Part shown: positions 35,377-44,391 of the stretch, one piece after another
Position numbering within the stretch: the stretch's first letter is position 1
Layout: each line of letters opens with the position of its first letter
Assembly: GCF_900314615.1 (NCBI RefSeq)
Contig: NZ_OMWA01000009.1
Span: 1-64,000 of the forward strand
From: an uncultured Methanobrevibacter sp.
GTDB lineage: Archaea; Methanobacteriota; Methanobacteria; Methanobacteriales; Methanobacteriaceae
Reading direction: 5' to 3'
Length of the DNA: 64,000 bases
Position numbers and translations under genes: made by a program
Notes under the pieces: model-generated
The model's database searches: none
What the model was told of the DNA's origin: nothing
The model's input: the letters and a program-made list of their open reading frames with translations, nothing else

Positions 35377-36519
35377 TTATTTTGAAGGCATTTCTATACC
35401 TTTTTGAATTGGGTAAAACTCAGTATATTTGGAATTTCTCTCAATAGGATTTCTACCTAAATCTTCAACCATGCGAGCTAAAGTACCAATAGAGGCTTCA
35501 ACTCCATCAGGAGCTCCTGAAGCTTCTGACAATTCATCTCCACCTAAAGTACCTCCAAGGTCATTGGCACCTGCAGTTAAAGAAACCTGTGCAAATCTGT
35601 ATCCCATTTTTACCCATGACACCTGGATGTTTGGAATCAGGTCTCTGAGCATCAGTCTTGAAACTGCATATAGCTTTAAATCCTGAGTTCCTGTAGCTCC
35701 AAGGTCTGATTGTCCTTCCAAAAAGATTGGAGAGTACTCATGCATAAATGTCATAGGGATAAATTCTGTAAATCCGTGAGTTTCTTCCTGAATTTGTCTG
35801 ATAATATCAATATGTTCTACTCTTTCTTCCAATGTTTCCACATGACCGTACATTATTGTTGCCGAACCCGGAATTCCTACTTCATGAGCTGTTTTGACTA
35901 TATCAACCCATTCACTTACGCTTACCTTTTCAGGACAGATCAGATCTCTTGAACGGTCTGTAAGAATTTCAGCCGCTGTTCCTGGAAGTGTGTCCAGTCC
36001 TGCATCCCTCAGACGTTCACATCCTTCAGCAATGTCCAAACCTGACACAATGCAAGCGTCGTTAATCATTGTCGGTGAAAATCCGTGAATCATTACATCA
36101 GGATATTCCCCTTTAAGCAATGTGAGAAGATGTTCATAATATTCAATATCCGCATCCGGAAGCACTCCTCCCATAACGCAGAACTCATGAGCTCCCTTAT
36201 CAACTGCTCCCTGAGCCTTTTCAAGAATCTGTTCGTCGTTTAAAATATATGCTTCAGGATCATTTGCATCTTTTCCGAATGCACAAAATCCGCATCTGAC
36301 GGTACATATGTTTGTAAAATTGATATTGCAGTTGTTGATGAATGTTACTTTGTCCCCAACGATTTTCTGTCTAAGATAATCAGCGGTTGCAAGAAGAGGA
36401 TATAAATCTGAACCTTGAATGTTCATCAAATGATTTGCTTCTTCAACACTGATGGGTTCGTCTAACGATTTGGTCAAAATCTTTTCTGTTTTAGAAGAAA
36501 TTGGTAGTTTATCAAACAT
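35377..36519 (-). CDS. cofH: FO synthase subunit 2 (CofH)
   Basis: A 380-residue radical SAM enzyme that joins 5-amino-6-ribitylaminouracil to tyrosine on the way to FO, the F420 chromophore. The cluster motif CTVRCGFC (CX3CX2C) is near residues 72-79, followed by AFGKDANDPEAY; VMGGVLPD and GFSPTMI match CofH. The C-terminal GANDLGGTLGGDE segment is typical of the CofG/CofH/MqnC group. CofG is not in the window. It connects with the flavin/deazaflavin reductase arfC nearby. Confidence 0.93.
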   Translation of the reverse strand: MFDKLPISSKTEKILTKSLDEPISVEEANHLMNIQGSDLYPLLATADYLRQKIVGDKVTFINNCNINFTNICTVRCGFCAFGKDANDPEAYILNDEQILEKAQGAVDKGAHEFCVMGGVLPDADIEYYEHLLTLLKGEYPDVMIHGFSPTMINDACIVSGLDIAEGCERLRDAGLDTLPGTAAEILTDRSRDLICPEKVSVSEWVDIVKTAHEVGIPGSATIMYGHVETLEERVEHIDIIRQIQEETHGFTEFIPMTFMHEYSPIFLEGQSDLGATGTQDLKLYAVSRLMLRDLIPNIQVSWVKMGYRFAQVSLTAGANDLGGTLGGDELSEASGAPDGVEASIGTLARMVEDLGRNPIERNSKYTEFYPIQKGIEMPSK

Positions 36520-36700
36520 GATTGTATATAAGTTAAAAGGTAAATAAAAAGGTTACTATAAATTAAAATTAATGTATAAAAATGTGCATTAATTAAACTG
36601 AAAAAATACAATTAATATTCATATAAACTAAAAATCAATTAAAAAAACTAAATTAAATACATTTTTATAATATTAACATTATATGTTAAGATGTGATACT

Positions 36701-37192
36701 ATGGATAGTAGCGAAGCTATTTATAATGGACTTAAAGATGCAGGAATTGACTTTATTGTAAGCGTTCCATGCGTCAATCTATCAAAATTACTGAATATGA
36801 TTGATGAAGACGAAGAAATAACTCATATTCCGGTAACCAGAGAGGAAGAAGGTATCGGAATATGTGCCGGAGCATATCTCGGAGGCAAAAGAACAGCAAT
36901 TCTAATGCAGAATTCAGGGCTTGGAAACTCCATTAATGCATTAAAATCACTTATGGAACTGTATGAATTCCCATTAATTATGATAATGAGCCATAGAGGA
37001 ACAGAAGGCGAAAACATCTGCGGACAGATCCCTATGGGAGAGTCAACACCACTGATTTTAGAGGCAATGGACTTTAACTTTTTTAAACCTTCAAATCCTG
37101 ATGCCGCATATGTGGACGTTAGAAATTCCTGGGAACTTTCAGTTGAAGACGGAAAACCAGTCAGCATATTGCTGGAGATTAAATATTGGTGA
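36701..37192 (+). CDS. comD: Sulfopyruvate decarboxylase alpha subunit
   Basis: A 163-residue N-terminal (pyrimidine-binding) half of a TPP enzyme. With ComE it converts sulfopyruvate to sulfoacetaldehyde in coenzyme M synthesis. VPCVNLSKLL (about 18-27) and the catalytic glutamate region PVTREEEGIGICAGAYLGGK (about 43-62) are visible, then NSGLGNSINAL. The start at ATG 36701 is chosen for the GTGAT three bases upstream; an ATG six codons earlier lacks it. comE follows four bases later. Confidence 0.9.
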   Translation: MDSSEAIYNGLKDAGIDFIVSVPCVNLSKLLNMIDEDEEITHIPVTREEEGIGICAGAYLGGKRTAILMQNSGLGNSINALKSLMELYEFPLIMIMSHRGTEGENICGQIPMGESTPLILEAMDFNFFKPSNPDAAYVDVRNSWELSVEDGKPVSILLEIKYW

Positions 37193-37196
37193 TAAT

Positions 37197-37736
37197 ATGG
37201 CAAGATTTGAAGCAATTTATGAAATAATGGAATATATCGATGATGAAATTGTTGTCTGCAATATCGGATTTCCTTCAAGAGAACTCTATGAAATCAACGA
37301 CAGGCCTAAAAACTTTTACATGATCGGTTCAATGGGTCTTGCATCATCAATCGGTTTCGGACTTGCACTGGCAAAACCTGACGAGAAAGTTGTCGTTATT
37401 GACGGAGACGGATCTCTTTTGATGAATATGGGTTCACTTGTAACAATCTTTGCAAATAATCCGCAGAATTTAACATGGATTGTTATTGACAATGGTGCAT
37501 ACGGTTCAACAGGAAATCAGGACACTTACGCTCAAAAGTTAGATTTGGTTGAAATTGCAAAAAGCGTTGGTTTTAAAAACAGTTTTAACTTTAATGATAT
37601 TAATTTAAAAGACATTATAAATAGCGATGACGCAAGTTTTATTGTTTATGAAACCGAAGCTGGAAATTCATCTGCACCGATTATTGACCTTGAACCGGTT
37701 GAAATCAAAAAACGATTCATGGATGCTATTGAATAA
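37197..37736 (+). CDS. comE: Sulfopyruvate decarboxylase beta subunit
   Basis: A 179-residue TPP-binding half. The TPP/Mg motif is GDGSLLMNMGSL ... NPQNLTWIVIDNGAYGSTGN (about 66-103). GSMGLASSIGFGLALAKPDE precedes it. The start at ATG 37197 has GGTGAT made of the comD stop region, three bases upstream. Together with comD it forms the decarboxylase complex of coenzyme M synthesis. The gene ends inside a terminator hairpin. Confidence 0.92.
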   Translation: MARFEAIYEIMEYIDDEIVVCNIGFPSRELYEINDRPKNFYMIGSMGLASSIGFGLALAKPDEKVVVIDGDGSLLMNMGSLVTIFANNPQNLTWIVIDNGAYGSTGNQDTYAQKLDLVEIAKSVGFKNSFNFNDINLKDIINSDDASFIVYETEAGNSSAPIIDLEPVEIKKRFMDAIE

Positions 37737-37760
37737 TTTCAATAGCTATTACTCTTTTTT
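37725..37760 (+). terminator. Terminator of comDE
   Basis: GCTATTGA (37725-37732) and TCAATAGC (37739-37746) form a perfect 8-bp stem spanning the stop codon, followed by TATTACTCTTTTTTT. Confidence 0.78.
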
Positions 37761-37891
37761 TACACTTCATTCTACTTTAATCAATCTATTTTAAGATATT
37801 ATCAATTTTTGCGTAATATATTTCAATTATTAGGCTAAATAATGTTTTTAGACACATAATTTTATTAAAAATTAAATTAAACAATAAATGT

Positions 37892-38167
37892 ATGGAAAAA
37901 CAAGTATTTTTTAATAAGCTAGGATATGTTAAAGTATCCACATCAAGAACAAAAATCCTGAAAAGTTTAGAAAACAGTATAAAATTACCTTCAGAAATTG
38001 CAAAAGAAACTCGATTAGGAAATACTCAAGTATCTAACGGCCTATCCGACCTGAAAAAGGAAAATTTAGTAGTTTGCCTTAATGAAGAATTAAAAAAAGG
38101 ACGGCTTTATCAGATTACCGATGAAGGCAGAAAAATCGTTCAGTATTTAAATAATGACATGAAATAA
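37892..38167 (+). CDS. Winged-helix transcription regulator
   Basis: A 91-residue winged-helix protein of the ArsR/MarR size class. Residues about 22-60 form the HTH (ILKSLENSIKLPSEIAKETR, then LGNTQVSNGLSDLKKENLV) and GRLYQITDEGRKIVQYL (about 70-86) the wing and last helix. No ligand domain is present. A paralog broken by a frameshift lies at 47199-47452. No ribosome site is seen ahead of the ATG, so the mRNA may be leaderless. Target genes are unknown; comDE just upstream is one candidate. Confidence 0.75.
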   Translation: MEKQVFFNKLGYVKVSTSRTKILKSLENSIKLPSEIAKETRLGNTQVSNGLSDLKKENLVVCLNEELKKGRLYQITDEGRKIVQYLNNDMK

Positions 38168-38192
38168 TCAAACTTTTCACAAAATTATTTTT

Positions 38193-38225
38193 TAGGGCAT
38201 AAAAAAGCCCTATTTTAAATTTTTT
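38193..38225 (+). terminator. Terminator of the winged-helix gene
   Basis: TAGGGC (38193-38198) and GCCCTA (38207-38212) form a perfect stem around an A-rich loop, followed by TTTTAAATTTTTT. Confidence 0.72.
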
Positions 38226-38379
38226 AAAAAAAATAGGCAATAAACTAGTTTTAGTGAGATTTAGAAAATAATAATTACTAGATTATCACCCATAGATTAT
38301 ATGTTTAAACCAATATATAATTAAATTAAAGCAAAGCATTTAGCTAAATCGATGAGAGAAAAATAATTTAAAAAAATTA

Positions 38380-40686
38380 TTATTCCGATTCATCCAGTTC
38401 TGCAATTCTTTTATCAAAGTCAGTTAATTTACGGGCAAGTCCTGAGAAGTATGGAATATATACTTTTGAGAATGTAATCCTTTCAGGATCCTCTCCCATC
38501 TCTTCAATTCTGTTTTTAACCCCCTGAATTTTACGTTCAACTTCATCGTACATCAAATCACCCGGAAACTCACCTATGAATACTCCGTCAGCACCGTTGT
38601 CAAGTGCATAGCGGATGTGTTTTGGTCTTACACGGTTTACTGAAATGACTTTGATGATATGAATAGATTCAGGATAGGAAAGCCTGTTAACACCAATATT
38701 GTCAGCAGCAGTATAACCGATATTGTCTAAAAATACCAGAATCATACGTTCGCCTTTTTGTTTTTTGGACAGTACCCCGTTGATTGTTGCCATAATCTTT
38801 TCATCGATATTACCGTTTACAGTAATGGCTCTCTGGCTGCATCCGACAAGACATTTGCCGCATCCAGTACAGCTCATAGGATCAATGTAGATTTCATCAT
38901 TTTGAACACTCATTGATTTGTATTTGCAGCGTTTGATGCATTCACCACATAACGTACATTTTTCATTGTCAATTTCTGCAATGAACGGTTCAATTTCCAC
39001 ACCACCGTAATTGTATTCGGATACTTTTGATGCAGCCGCCGTTGCCTGCATAATTGAGTCTGTGATGTCTTTAGGGTCCTGTGCTGTTCCGCAGACAAAT
39101 ATTCCCTGAACATCAGTAGCTACCGGCTTGATTTTTGGATGTGACTCCTTGATAAAACCGTCTTCTGTTGTTCCTATATTGAGGATTTCGGCAATTTCGC
39201 GAGTACCTGAAGAGGGTTCCATTGCTGTTGAAAGAACTACCATATCTGCTTCGATTTCAACAAATTCACCTTTCAGAGTATCTTCTGTTCTGACAATGAA
39301 ATTGTCCCCTTTTCTGACAACTTCACCAGGTCTTCCTCTTAAGAATCTCACTTCATTTTCCTGAGTGTGCTTGTAGTATTTTTCAAACATTCCAGGAGTT
39401 CTCACATCAGTGTAACATATTAAAACGTCAGTATCGGGATATTTATGCTTTATGATGTTGGCATTTTTCAGGGCTACTGTACAGCATATTTTTGAGCAGT
39501 ATTTGTGTCCGTCTGGCTTTTCATCACGGGATCCTACACACTGTATCATTACGACACGTTTTGGAACTTCACCATTTGCTTTTAGAAGTTTTCCTTTTGT
39601 AGGTCCGTTTACACCAGTTATACGTCCCAGTTCAGACTGGGTTATGACATCATCGTATCTTGTGTAACCATATTCCGGACGTTTTTCCATATCAAACAGC
39701 TTATGGCCTGTTGCAACAATGATTGAACCGACCTGAAGAGGAATCCTTTCAGGTTTTCCTCTAAGTTTAATAGCTCTCATGTTACATGCCTTTACACAGT
39801 TGCTGCATTTAGTACAGTTTTCCATATCAATGACATATGATTCTGGATATGACTGACCAAATGGTCTGTAAATCGCTTTTCTTAATGAAAGATTATCATT
39901 CCAGTCATTTGGAACTTCAACTTCACATACTTCGGCACATTTGCCGCAGGCGATACATTTTTCTGTATCAACATATCTTGGAGATTTCTCCAAAATCAGA
40001 TTGTACGTTCCAGCTCTTCTTTCGGATTCTATAACTTTGGTATTTGTCAAAACCTCAATATTGTCATTCCATACAAGTTCATTCAGTATCGGATTTAAAA
40101 GACACATTCCGCACTCTTCTGCAATTTTAACAGGTGAGAAAACCTTACCTATTTTTGCCATGTGCCCGCCGATTGAAGGAGACTGTTCTATTAAAGTTAC
40201 TTTTGTTCCCTGCTTTGCAAGTGATAATGCGGCATTCATTCCTGCAATTCCGCCGCCGATGACTGCAACTTCATCAGGAGTCTGGCAGTAAATAGGGTCA
40301 ACCGCATCGGACTGTTTTACCTTTTCTATTGATGCATTGATTAATGTTATGGCCTTGTGGGTTGCTTTCTTTTTATCAGAGTGTACCCATGAGCACTGTT
40401 CTCTGATATTTGCCATGTCCATAAGATAGGGGTTTAGAGGTTTTACATAATCCTGAAATGTCTTTTCATGACTGATTGGTGAGCATGCTGCAACAACTAC
40501 CCTGTCAAGGTCATGGTCAAATATTGCATCACGGATAATCTTACGTCCGTTGAGTGAACATAAATTTTCAAACTGTCCTATAAATTCAACATCCAGGGAT
40601 GCTCTTACTTCATCCAGATCAATTATATCTGCTATATTTCCTCCGCACTCACATAAAAACACGCCAACTTTTAAATCATCTCTCAT
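38380..40686 (-). CDS. HdrA-like protein fused to a cysteine-free FlpD/MvhD-like domain
   Basis: A 768-residue iron-sulfur flavoprotein, about 100 residues longer than usual HdrA. It has the N-terminal CECGGN site (12-17), a FAD fold with VIGGGIAGMNAALSLA (about 145-160), GMCLLNP near 199, two [4Fe-4S] motifs at about 248 and 292 (CIACGKCAEVC, CTKCSNCVKAC) and two more at about 590 and 620. Residues about 655-768 read like the MvhD/FlpD fold (FLDNIGYTAADNIGVNRLSY, DNGADGVFIGEFPGD) but contain no cysteine, so the [2Fe-2S] cluster that takes electrons from hydrogenase cannot form. Its start overlaps the hdrB-like stop by four bases. It is likely a specialised paralog, not the canonical energy-conserving HdrA. 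Confidence 0.85.
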   Translation of the reverse strand: MRDDLKVGVFLCECGGNIADIIDLDEVRASLDVEFIGQFENLCSLNGRKIIRDAIFDHDLDRVVVAACSPISHEKTFQDYVKPLNPYLMDMANIREQCSWVHSDKKKATHKAITLINASIEKVKQSDAVDPIYCQTPDEVAVIGGGIAGMNAALSLAKQGTKVTLIEQSPSIGGHMAKIGKVFSPVKIAEECGMCLLNPILNELVWNDNIEVLTNTKVIESERRAGTYNLILEKSPRYVDTEKCIACGKCAEVCEVEVPNDWNDNLSLRKAIYRPFGQSYPESYVIDMENCTKCSNCVKACNMRAIKLRGKPERIPLQVGSIIVATGHKLFDMEKRPEYGYTRYDDVITQSELGRITGVNGPTKGKLLKANGEVPKRVVMIQCVGSRDEKPDGHKYCSKICCTVALKNANIIKHKYPDTDVLICYTDVRTPGMFEKYYKHTQENEVRFLRGRPGEVVRKGDNFIVRTEDTLKGEFVEIEADMVVLSTAMEPSSGTREIAEILNIGTTEDGFIKESHPKIKPVATDVQGIFVCGTAQDPKDITDSIMQATAAASKVSEYNYGGVEIEPFIAEIDNEKCTLCGECIKRCKYKSMSVQNDEIYIDPMSCTGCGKCLVGCSQRAITVNGNIDEKIMATINGVLSKKQKGERMILVFLDNIGYTAADNIGVNRLSYPESIHIIKVISVNRVRPKHIRYALDNGADGVFIGEFPGDLMYDEVERKIQGVKNRIEEMGEDPERITFSKVYIPYFSGLARKLTDFDKRIAELDESE

Positions 40687-41624
40687 TTTTCAACCTCCTT
40701 CAAGTCCTTTATAATTGAATCTATCGCTACGGTATGTGCCTTGACACCGATGACCTTATCAAAATCACCACCCATTGCAAGAGCAATGAACTGTGCAATG
40801 TTCAAATGAATAGCCTTAAATTTTCTGCCTTCCCTTTCAGCTATCAGATGCTGATATCTGTCAAACTGAATATGACAGTTAGGACAAAGATGAACAAGAA
40901 TATCAACATCCTCATCACAGATTGCATTCATCTTATCAGCTGTAGCTGTAAATGACAAATCAGGATTGGAATATCGCTGTCTGAATCCTGTTCCGCAGGT
41001 AGCTCTTTTGTGATCATACCATCCAATAGTTCTGCATCCGCATTCCTCAATTATTTCATCCATAATGTTGGGATCCCTTACTCCACCGATAGTATCTTCA
41101 TAATGCACCTTACAGTAATGACATCCGTGATGGGTTGCTATTGTATAATCACTTAAATCATATTTAATATGCTTTTTAATCTCATCCTTTTTATTATAGA
41201 TGATATCAACTACATGAAATATGTTTTCAGTCGGTTTAAGGTCATCCTTTTCATATTTTAAGTGTGAAAGACCATTTTCATCAAACAGCCGATTGATGTG
41301 ATTTCGCAACTCATCCTTTTTGTTTAACAGCTTTACGGATTTCTTGTTGATTGCATAGCATGTTGCACACATCATTACAAGATTTAGCCTTCCCATATCT
41401 TTTGCAATCCTGAAATTCCTTGCACCGATTGCTGAGGTATCAATCTGGTTGAATACATCAGAATAATGTCCCAGTCCTGTACAGCAGGTCTGTTTTTCAG
41501 ATATTGCATAGTCAATTCCCAGTTTATCAAAAACAAATTTTGTAGATGCTTCAACGCCAGGATATTCAACGCTTACAAGACAGCTTCTGAAAAGAAGGAT
41601 ATCTTTATCTGGAACGTTTTTCAT
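40683..41624 (-). CDS. HdrB-like protein with two CCG domains
   Basis: A 313-residue protein with two cysteine-rich (CCG) domains as in HdrB. The first has CLVS (residue 15), TCCTGLG (about 46-52) and CATC (about 85-88), a full set for a noncubane cluster. The second has HHGCHYC (about 165-171) and LCPNC, but the CCG core reads ATCGTG (about 209-214): the first of the paired cysteines is threonine. So the second cluster is altered or lost. The gene overlaps the hdrC-like gene and the hdrA-like gene by four bases on each side, a strict operon arrangement. Confidence 0.82.
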   Translation of the reverse strand: MKNVPDKDILLFRSCLVSVEYPGVEASTKFVFDKLGIDYAISEKQTCCTGLGHYSDVFNQIDTSAIGARNFRIAKDMGRLNLVMMCATCYAINKKSVKLLNKKDELRNHINRLFDENGLSHLKYEKDDLKPTENIFHVVDIIYNKKDEIKKHIKYDLSDYTIATHHGCHYCKVHYEDTIGGVRDPNIMDEIIEECGCRTIGWYDHKRATCGTGFRQRYSNPDLSFTATADKMNAICDEDVDILVHLCPNCHIQFDRYQHLIAEREGRKFKAIHLNIAQFIALAMGGDFDKVIGVKAHTVAIDSIIKDLKEVEK

Positions 41625-42223
41625 GGTTTATCCTCCTCACTCTCTCTTATCTTATCTATTTTTGCCTTAAAACCAGTTATTGTCAGTATTGTACTTACCT
41701 CATCAATGACTTCCTTGGAAGGCATCAGCGGAGGGTCAAGTTCCAGCTCATTTCTTATTTCATCAAGGTTCTGTCTGAACTGCCACCAGCCCGGAACATC
41801 CCTGTCGATGTCCGGGAAAAACCTCTCAGGAATAGCTCCGATGGCCGCTGTAAAGTAGGAATCTGCAAATCCCAGATATTCATAAAGTTTTTCATAACAG
41901 TTTCCGTTTTCAATTGTAATCTGTTTTAGAATCTGATTTACTTCACAGACGCTGTTTCCAACAGGGCATACGCTGTGACATGTATAACAGTAAAAGCAGT
42001 TCCATATATTGTCATCTTCCAAAATTGTTTCATCACCATCGAGAACCCTTTCTATGATTTCTCGAGGATTATAATCCGAATGTCTTGCAGCAGGACATGT
42101 TGATGTGCACATTCCGCACTGCACACACTTTAAAACACCTTCATCCTTTGAGTTTTTAACATCATTGATTATTTCTTCTGCAAAATCAATCGGAGAGTCT
42201 GTAATTTTTTGTTGGGTAGACAT
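41621..42223 (-). CDS. HdrC-like ferredoxin subunit
   Basis: A 200-residue protein with two [4Fe-4S] motifs, CVQCGMCTSTCP (about 33-44) and CFYCYTCHSVCP (about 76-87), the HdrC pattern. It would pass electrons between the HdrA-like and HdrB-like partners. The tail (about 130-200) is longer than in minimal HdrC and unknown. The start at ATG 42223 has AGGTGG five bases ahead; a longer frame lacks this and would overlap the upstream gene. Confidence 0.85.
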   Translation of the reverse strand: MSTQQKITDSPIDFAEEIINDVKNSKDEGVLKCVQCGMCTSTCPAARHSDYNPREIIERVLDGDETILEDDNIWNCFYCYTCHSVCPVGNSVCEVNQILKQITIENGNCYEKLYEYLGFADSYFTAAIGAIPERFFPDIDRDVPGWWQFRQNLDEIRNELELDPPLMPSKEVIDEVSTILTITGFKAKIDKIRESEEDKP

Positions 42224-42236
42224 ATTACCACCTGTT

Positions 42237-43499
42237 TTACAATTTAAACTCTTTATTTTCAATCATTTTCTTTAATTTTAATGATAATTTGTTTCCTCTT
42301 AACCTGTCTGACTGTCTGCATATAATAGGAATATTGACATCTTTGCCGTTTATGTTTAAATCAACGCTTCCTGTGTTCATGTCAAATGCATTATTTTCAC
42401 AGTAATTTGCACACATTCCGCATCCGTAGCAGTATGCAAGATTCATTCTCTGGTTTTTGAATGCATTTGTAGGACATATTTTTTCGACTACACAGTTTTC
42501 ACAGCCTGAACATCTATTCCTGTCATACTGCGGTCTTAAGTCATAATCTCCCCAAAGTTCAGCATAATTGGTTTCATCCAGCGGCAGGTGACGTCCTTTA
42601 ATGTCAGCTACAGGAATGTCAACCATTTCATCGCGAACTAAAAGATTATTATATATCTCCTCATTTAAAACTGGAATCGGAATTGCTACAGTATCATAGA
42701 TTTCTCCACCCTGACCTGTCTTAAATCCGCCTATATAATAAGGGTCCATTTTACATAAATCCGCTGAAAGCATGAGGTTAGGTTTTTCAGGGCTTGACCT
42801 GGTACCGTCACCTAAAATATAACCCTGCGCCCCGTTGATTAAAACTTTTGAACCTTCCTTAATCACATTGTGAGGAATATCATTTTGAAGAGGGTTCAGG
42901 TCTCCGCAGCCTGAAAATGTCAGACCCCTCAGGTTTCCTTCCAGAGGTGTTGCTGCAAATATTGATGATACTGATTCGGGATTCGGATTTGTAAATGCAG
43001 TATAGTTTTTAAATGCCATACGGGCACCGATAAGCTGACCACGAGTGATATCCTCAAGCGTTATAGTGTTTTCTATTGTTTTTCCGTCTGCACTTTCAAC
43101 CCTTACGTCAACTTCATGACCTTCAAGAAGTTCTTTTAGCAGAAATCCTCCGCCGTAGCTTTCATCATAAATTGAATGTGCAGTTCCGTGAAGAATAACA
43201 TCAACTGAACCCAGCCATTCGTTCGGGCAAGGCCCTGCATAAGCAGGCACTCCGTTAATATAAACTTCAGATGCCCTTATGAATTCTCCGGGTTCAGAGA
43301 TGATAAAGTTAAGGATTGCTGCTGTTCCACTCATTACGCCGCATGTTCCGCAGGTTACTACATCAACATCTTCAAAGCTTGGAGTGTCTCCTTTTTTTAT
43401 GAGTTTTTTGAATTCCTCTGCAGTGTAGATGTTTGCTTCGCCTTTATCTATTTTTTCGTTTATTTCACTGATTGTTCTATTATTAGTCAATTTAGACAC
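42237..43499 (-). CDS. Methanogenesis marker protein 16 (DUF39 metalloprotein with ferredoxin domain)
   Basis: A 420-residue protein of the TIGR03287 type: a DUF39 (COG1900) domain (about 1-315) and a C-terminal double ferredoxin domain (CSGCENCVVEKICP at about 327-340 and CYGCGMCANYCE at about 354-365). COG1900 relatives transfer sulfur to aspartate semialdehyde to make homocysteine; a catalytic cysteine lies in VVTCGTCGVMSGT (about 47-59). The role of marker 16 itself is not established. The GTG at 43499 is one possible start; a TTG at 43490 has AAGGGTG at a better distance. It lies 2 bases after comA and 13 bases before the hdrC-like gene. Confidence 0.85.
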   Translation of the reverse strand: MSKLTNNRTISEINEKIDKGEANIYTAEEFKKLIKKGDTPSFEDVDVVTCGTCGVMSGTAAILNFIISEPGEFIRASEVYINGVPAYAGPCPNEWLGSVDVILHGTAHSIYDESYGGGFLLKELLEGHEVDVRVESADGKTIENTITLEDITRGQLIGARMAFKNYTAFTNPNPESVSSIFAATPLEGNLRGLTFSGCGDLNPLQNDIPHNVIKEGSKVLINGAQGYILGDGTRSSPEKPNLMLSADLCKMDPYYIGGFKTGQGGEIYDTVAIPIPVLNEEIYNNLLVRDEMVDIPVADIKGRHLPLDETNYAELWGDYDLRPQYDRNRCSGCENCVVEKICPTNAFKNQRMNLAYCYGCGMCANYCENNAFDMNTGSVDLNINGKDVNIPIICRQSDRLRGNKLSLKLKKMIENKEFKL

Positions 43500-43501
43500 C
43501 C

Positions 43502-44272
43502 TTAAATTTTGCCTAAAGTATCTCCTCTCAATCCCTGCCTTAATGTTTCAAGAGAAGTTATGTCATCTGAGGAAATATTTCCCAAATTAACGGTATTTCC
43601 CAATTTTAAAATGAAAAAGACCTGCTGGTCTTTGTTTGGAGCTTCCCAAAGAATTTTACTGCCGTCAAAATTCTCAAGTATGTAATCTATTTCATCCTCT
43701 TTAGCGTTTCCGGACGGGTCAAATATTCCTATGTTTTTGCCGCCTTCCCTTGCCTCCACAATAACAAGAGAAGAACCTGCATCAAGTTCATCCTGCATAT
43801 ATTCGATTCTTTCATCCAATGTGAGCTCCTTATCCAAATCAGGATTTTTCTTACCCACTTCAGACAGTACTTCAAAGCCTTTTTCTTTGGCCATTTGAAT
43901 GCATTTCAGTTTATCGCCGTGAGATATGGTAGTTGAACCGTCTGATATTTCAACGGCAGGAAAACCTAATTCATGAGCTTCAGCAAAAAACTCTTCAAGT
44001 TTATCTGCCATATAAGCCAGTTCAAATAGTGTTCCGCCAGTATAGGGAGTAATATCATGCTTTTTATACATTTCAACTTTAGCCTTGACTATTTCCCTAT
44101 CATGTACAATAGAAGTTCCCCATCCGAATTTAAGATAGTCCACATAATCTCCGGAAATATTCATCAGGCTTTCTGCACTCTCAAGGCCAAGACCCTTGTC
44201 CAAAACCATTGTTATTCCACAATTTCTTGGTTTCGCTTCTCTCTTTTTTGATAAAAATTCAAATGATTTCAA
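43502..44272 (-). CDS. comA: Phosphosulfolactate synthase
   Basis: A 256-residue TIM-barrel enzyme that adds sulfite to phosphoenolpyruvate, the first step of coenzyme M synthesis. Typical segments are TMVLDKGLG (about 22-30), KFGWGTSIV (about 49-57), YTGGTLFE (about 76-83), EISDGST (about 109-115) and VIVEAREGGKNIGIFD (about 171-186). A longer frame reaches 44344, but a TATA box at 44325-44334 would put the mRNA start near 44304; the TTG at 44270-44272 with GTGAT three bases upstream is the better start. First gene of the comA-marker16-hdrCBA unit. Confidence 0.9.
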   Translation of the reverse strand: MKSFEFLSKKREAKPRNCGITMVLDKGLGLESAESLMNISGDYVDYLKFGWGTSIVHDREIVKAKVEMYKKHDITPYTGGTLFELAYMADKLEEFFAEAHELGFPAVEISDGSTTISHGDKLKCIQMAKEKGFEVLSEVGKKNPDLDKELTLDERIEYMQDELDAGSSLVIVEAREGGKNIGIFDPSGNAKEDEIDYILENFDGSKILWEAPNKDQQVFFILKLGNTVNLGNISSDDITSLETLRQGLRGDTLGKI

Positions 44273-44324
44273 AATATCACGCGTGTTAATTTTTATTATG
44301 TAATCTATAAATAATATGAAATTG

Positions 44325-44334
44325 TATATAAAAG
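44325..44334 (-). promoter_or_regulatory. TATA box of the comA operon
   Basis: CTTTTATATA on the minus strand, about 55 bases before the TTG start of comA. Transcription would start about 25 bases downstream, near 44304, giving a leader of about 30 bases. The stretch between this and the stop of the upstream gene has room for a promoter, so the operon starts here. Confidence 0.55.
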
Positions 44335-44391
44335 TTTTTAACACTTTGCATTAAAAAAAAATTAAAAATAATATGAAAAAAAGTAAAAAAA

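Noticed and set aside
38380..42223. Calling the Hdr-like genes the canonical hdrABC
   Set aside because: The cysteine-free FlpD tail, the Thr in the second CCG site and the linkage to comA and marker 16 argue for a paralog, so no hdr symbols were assigned.
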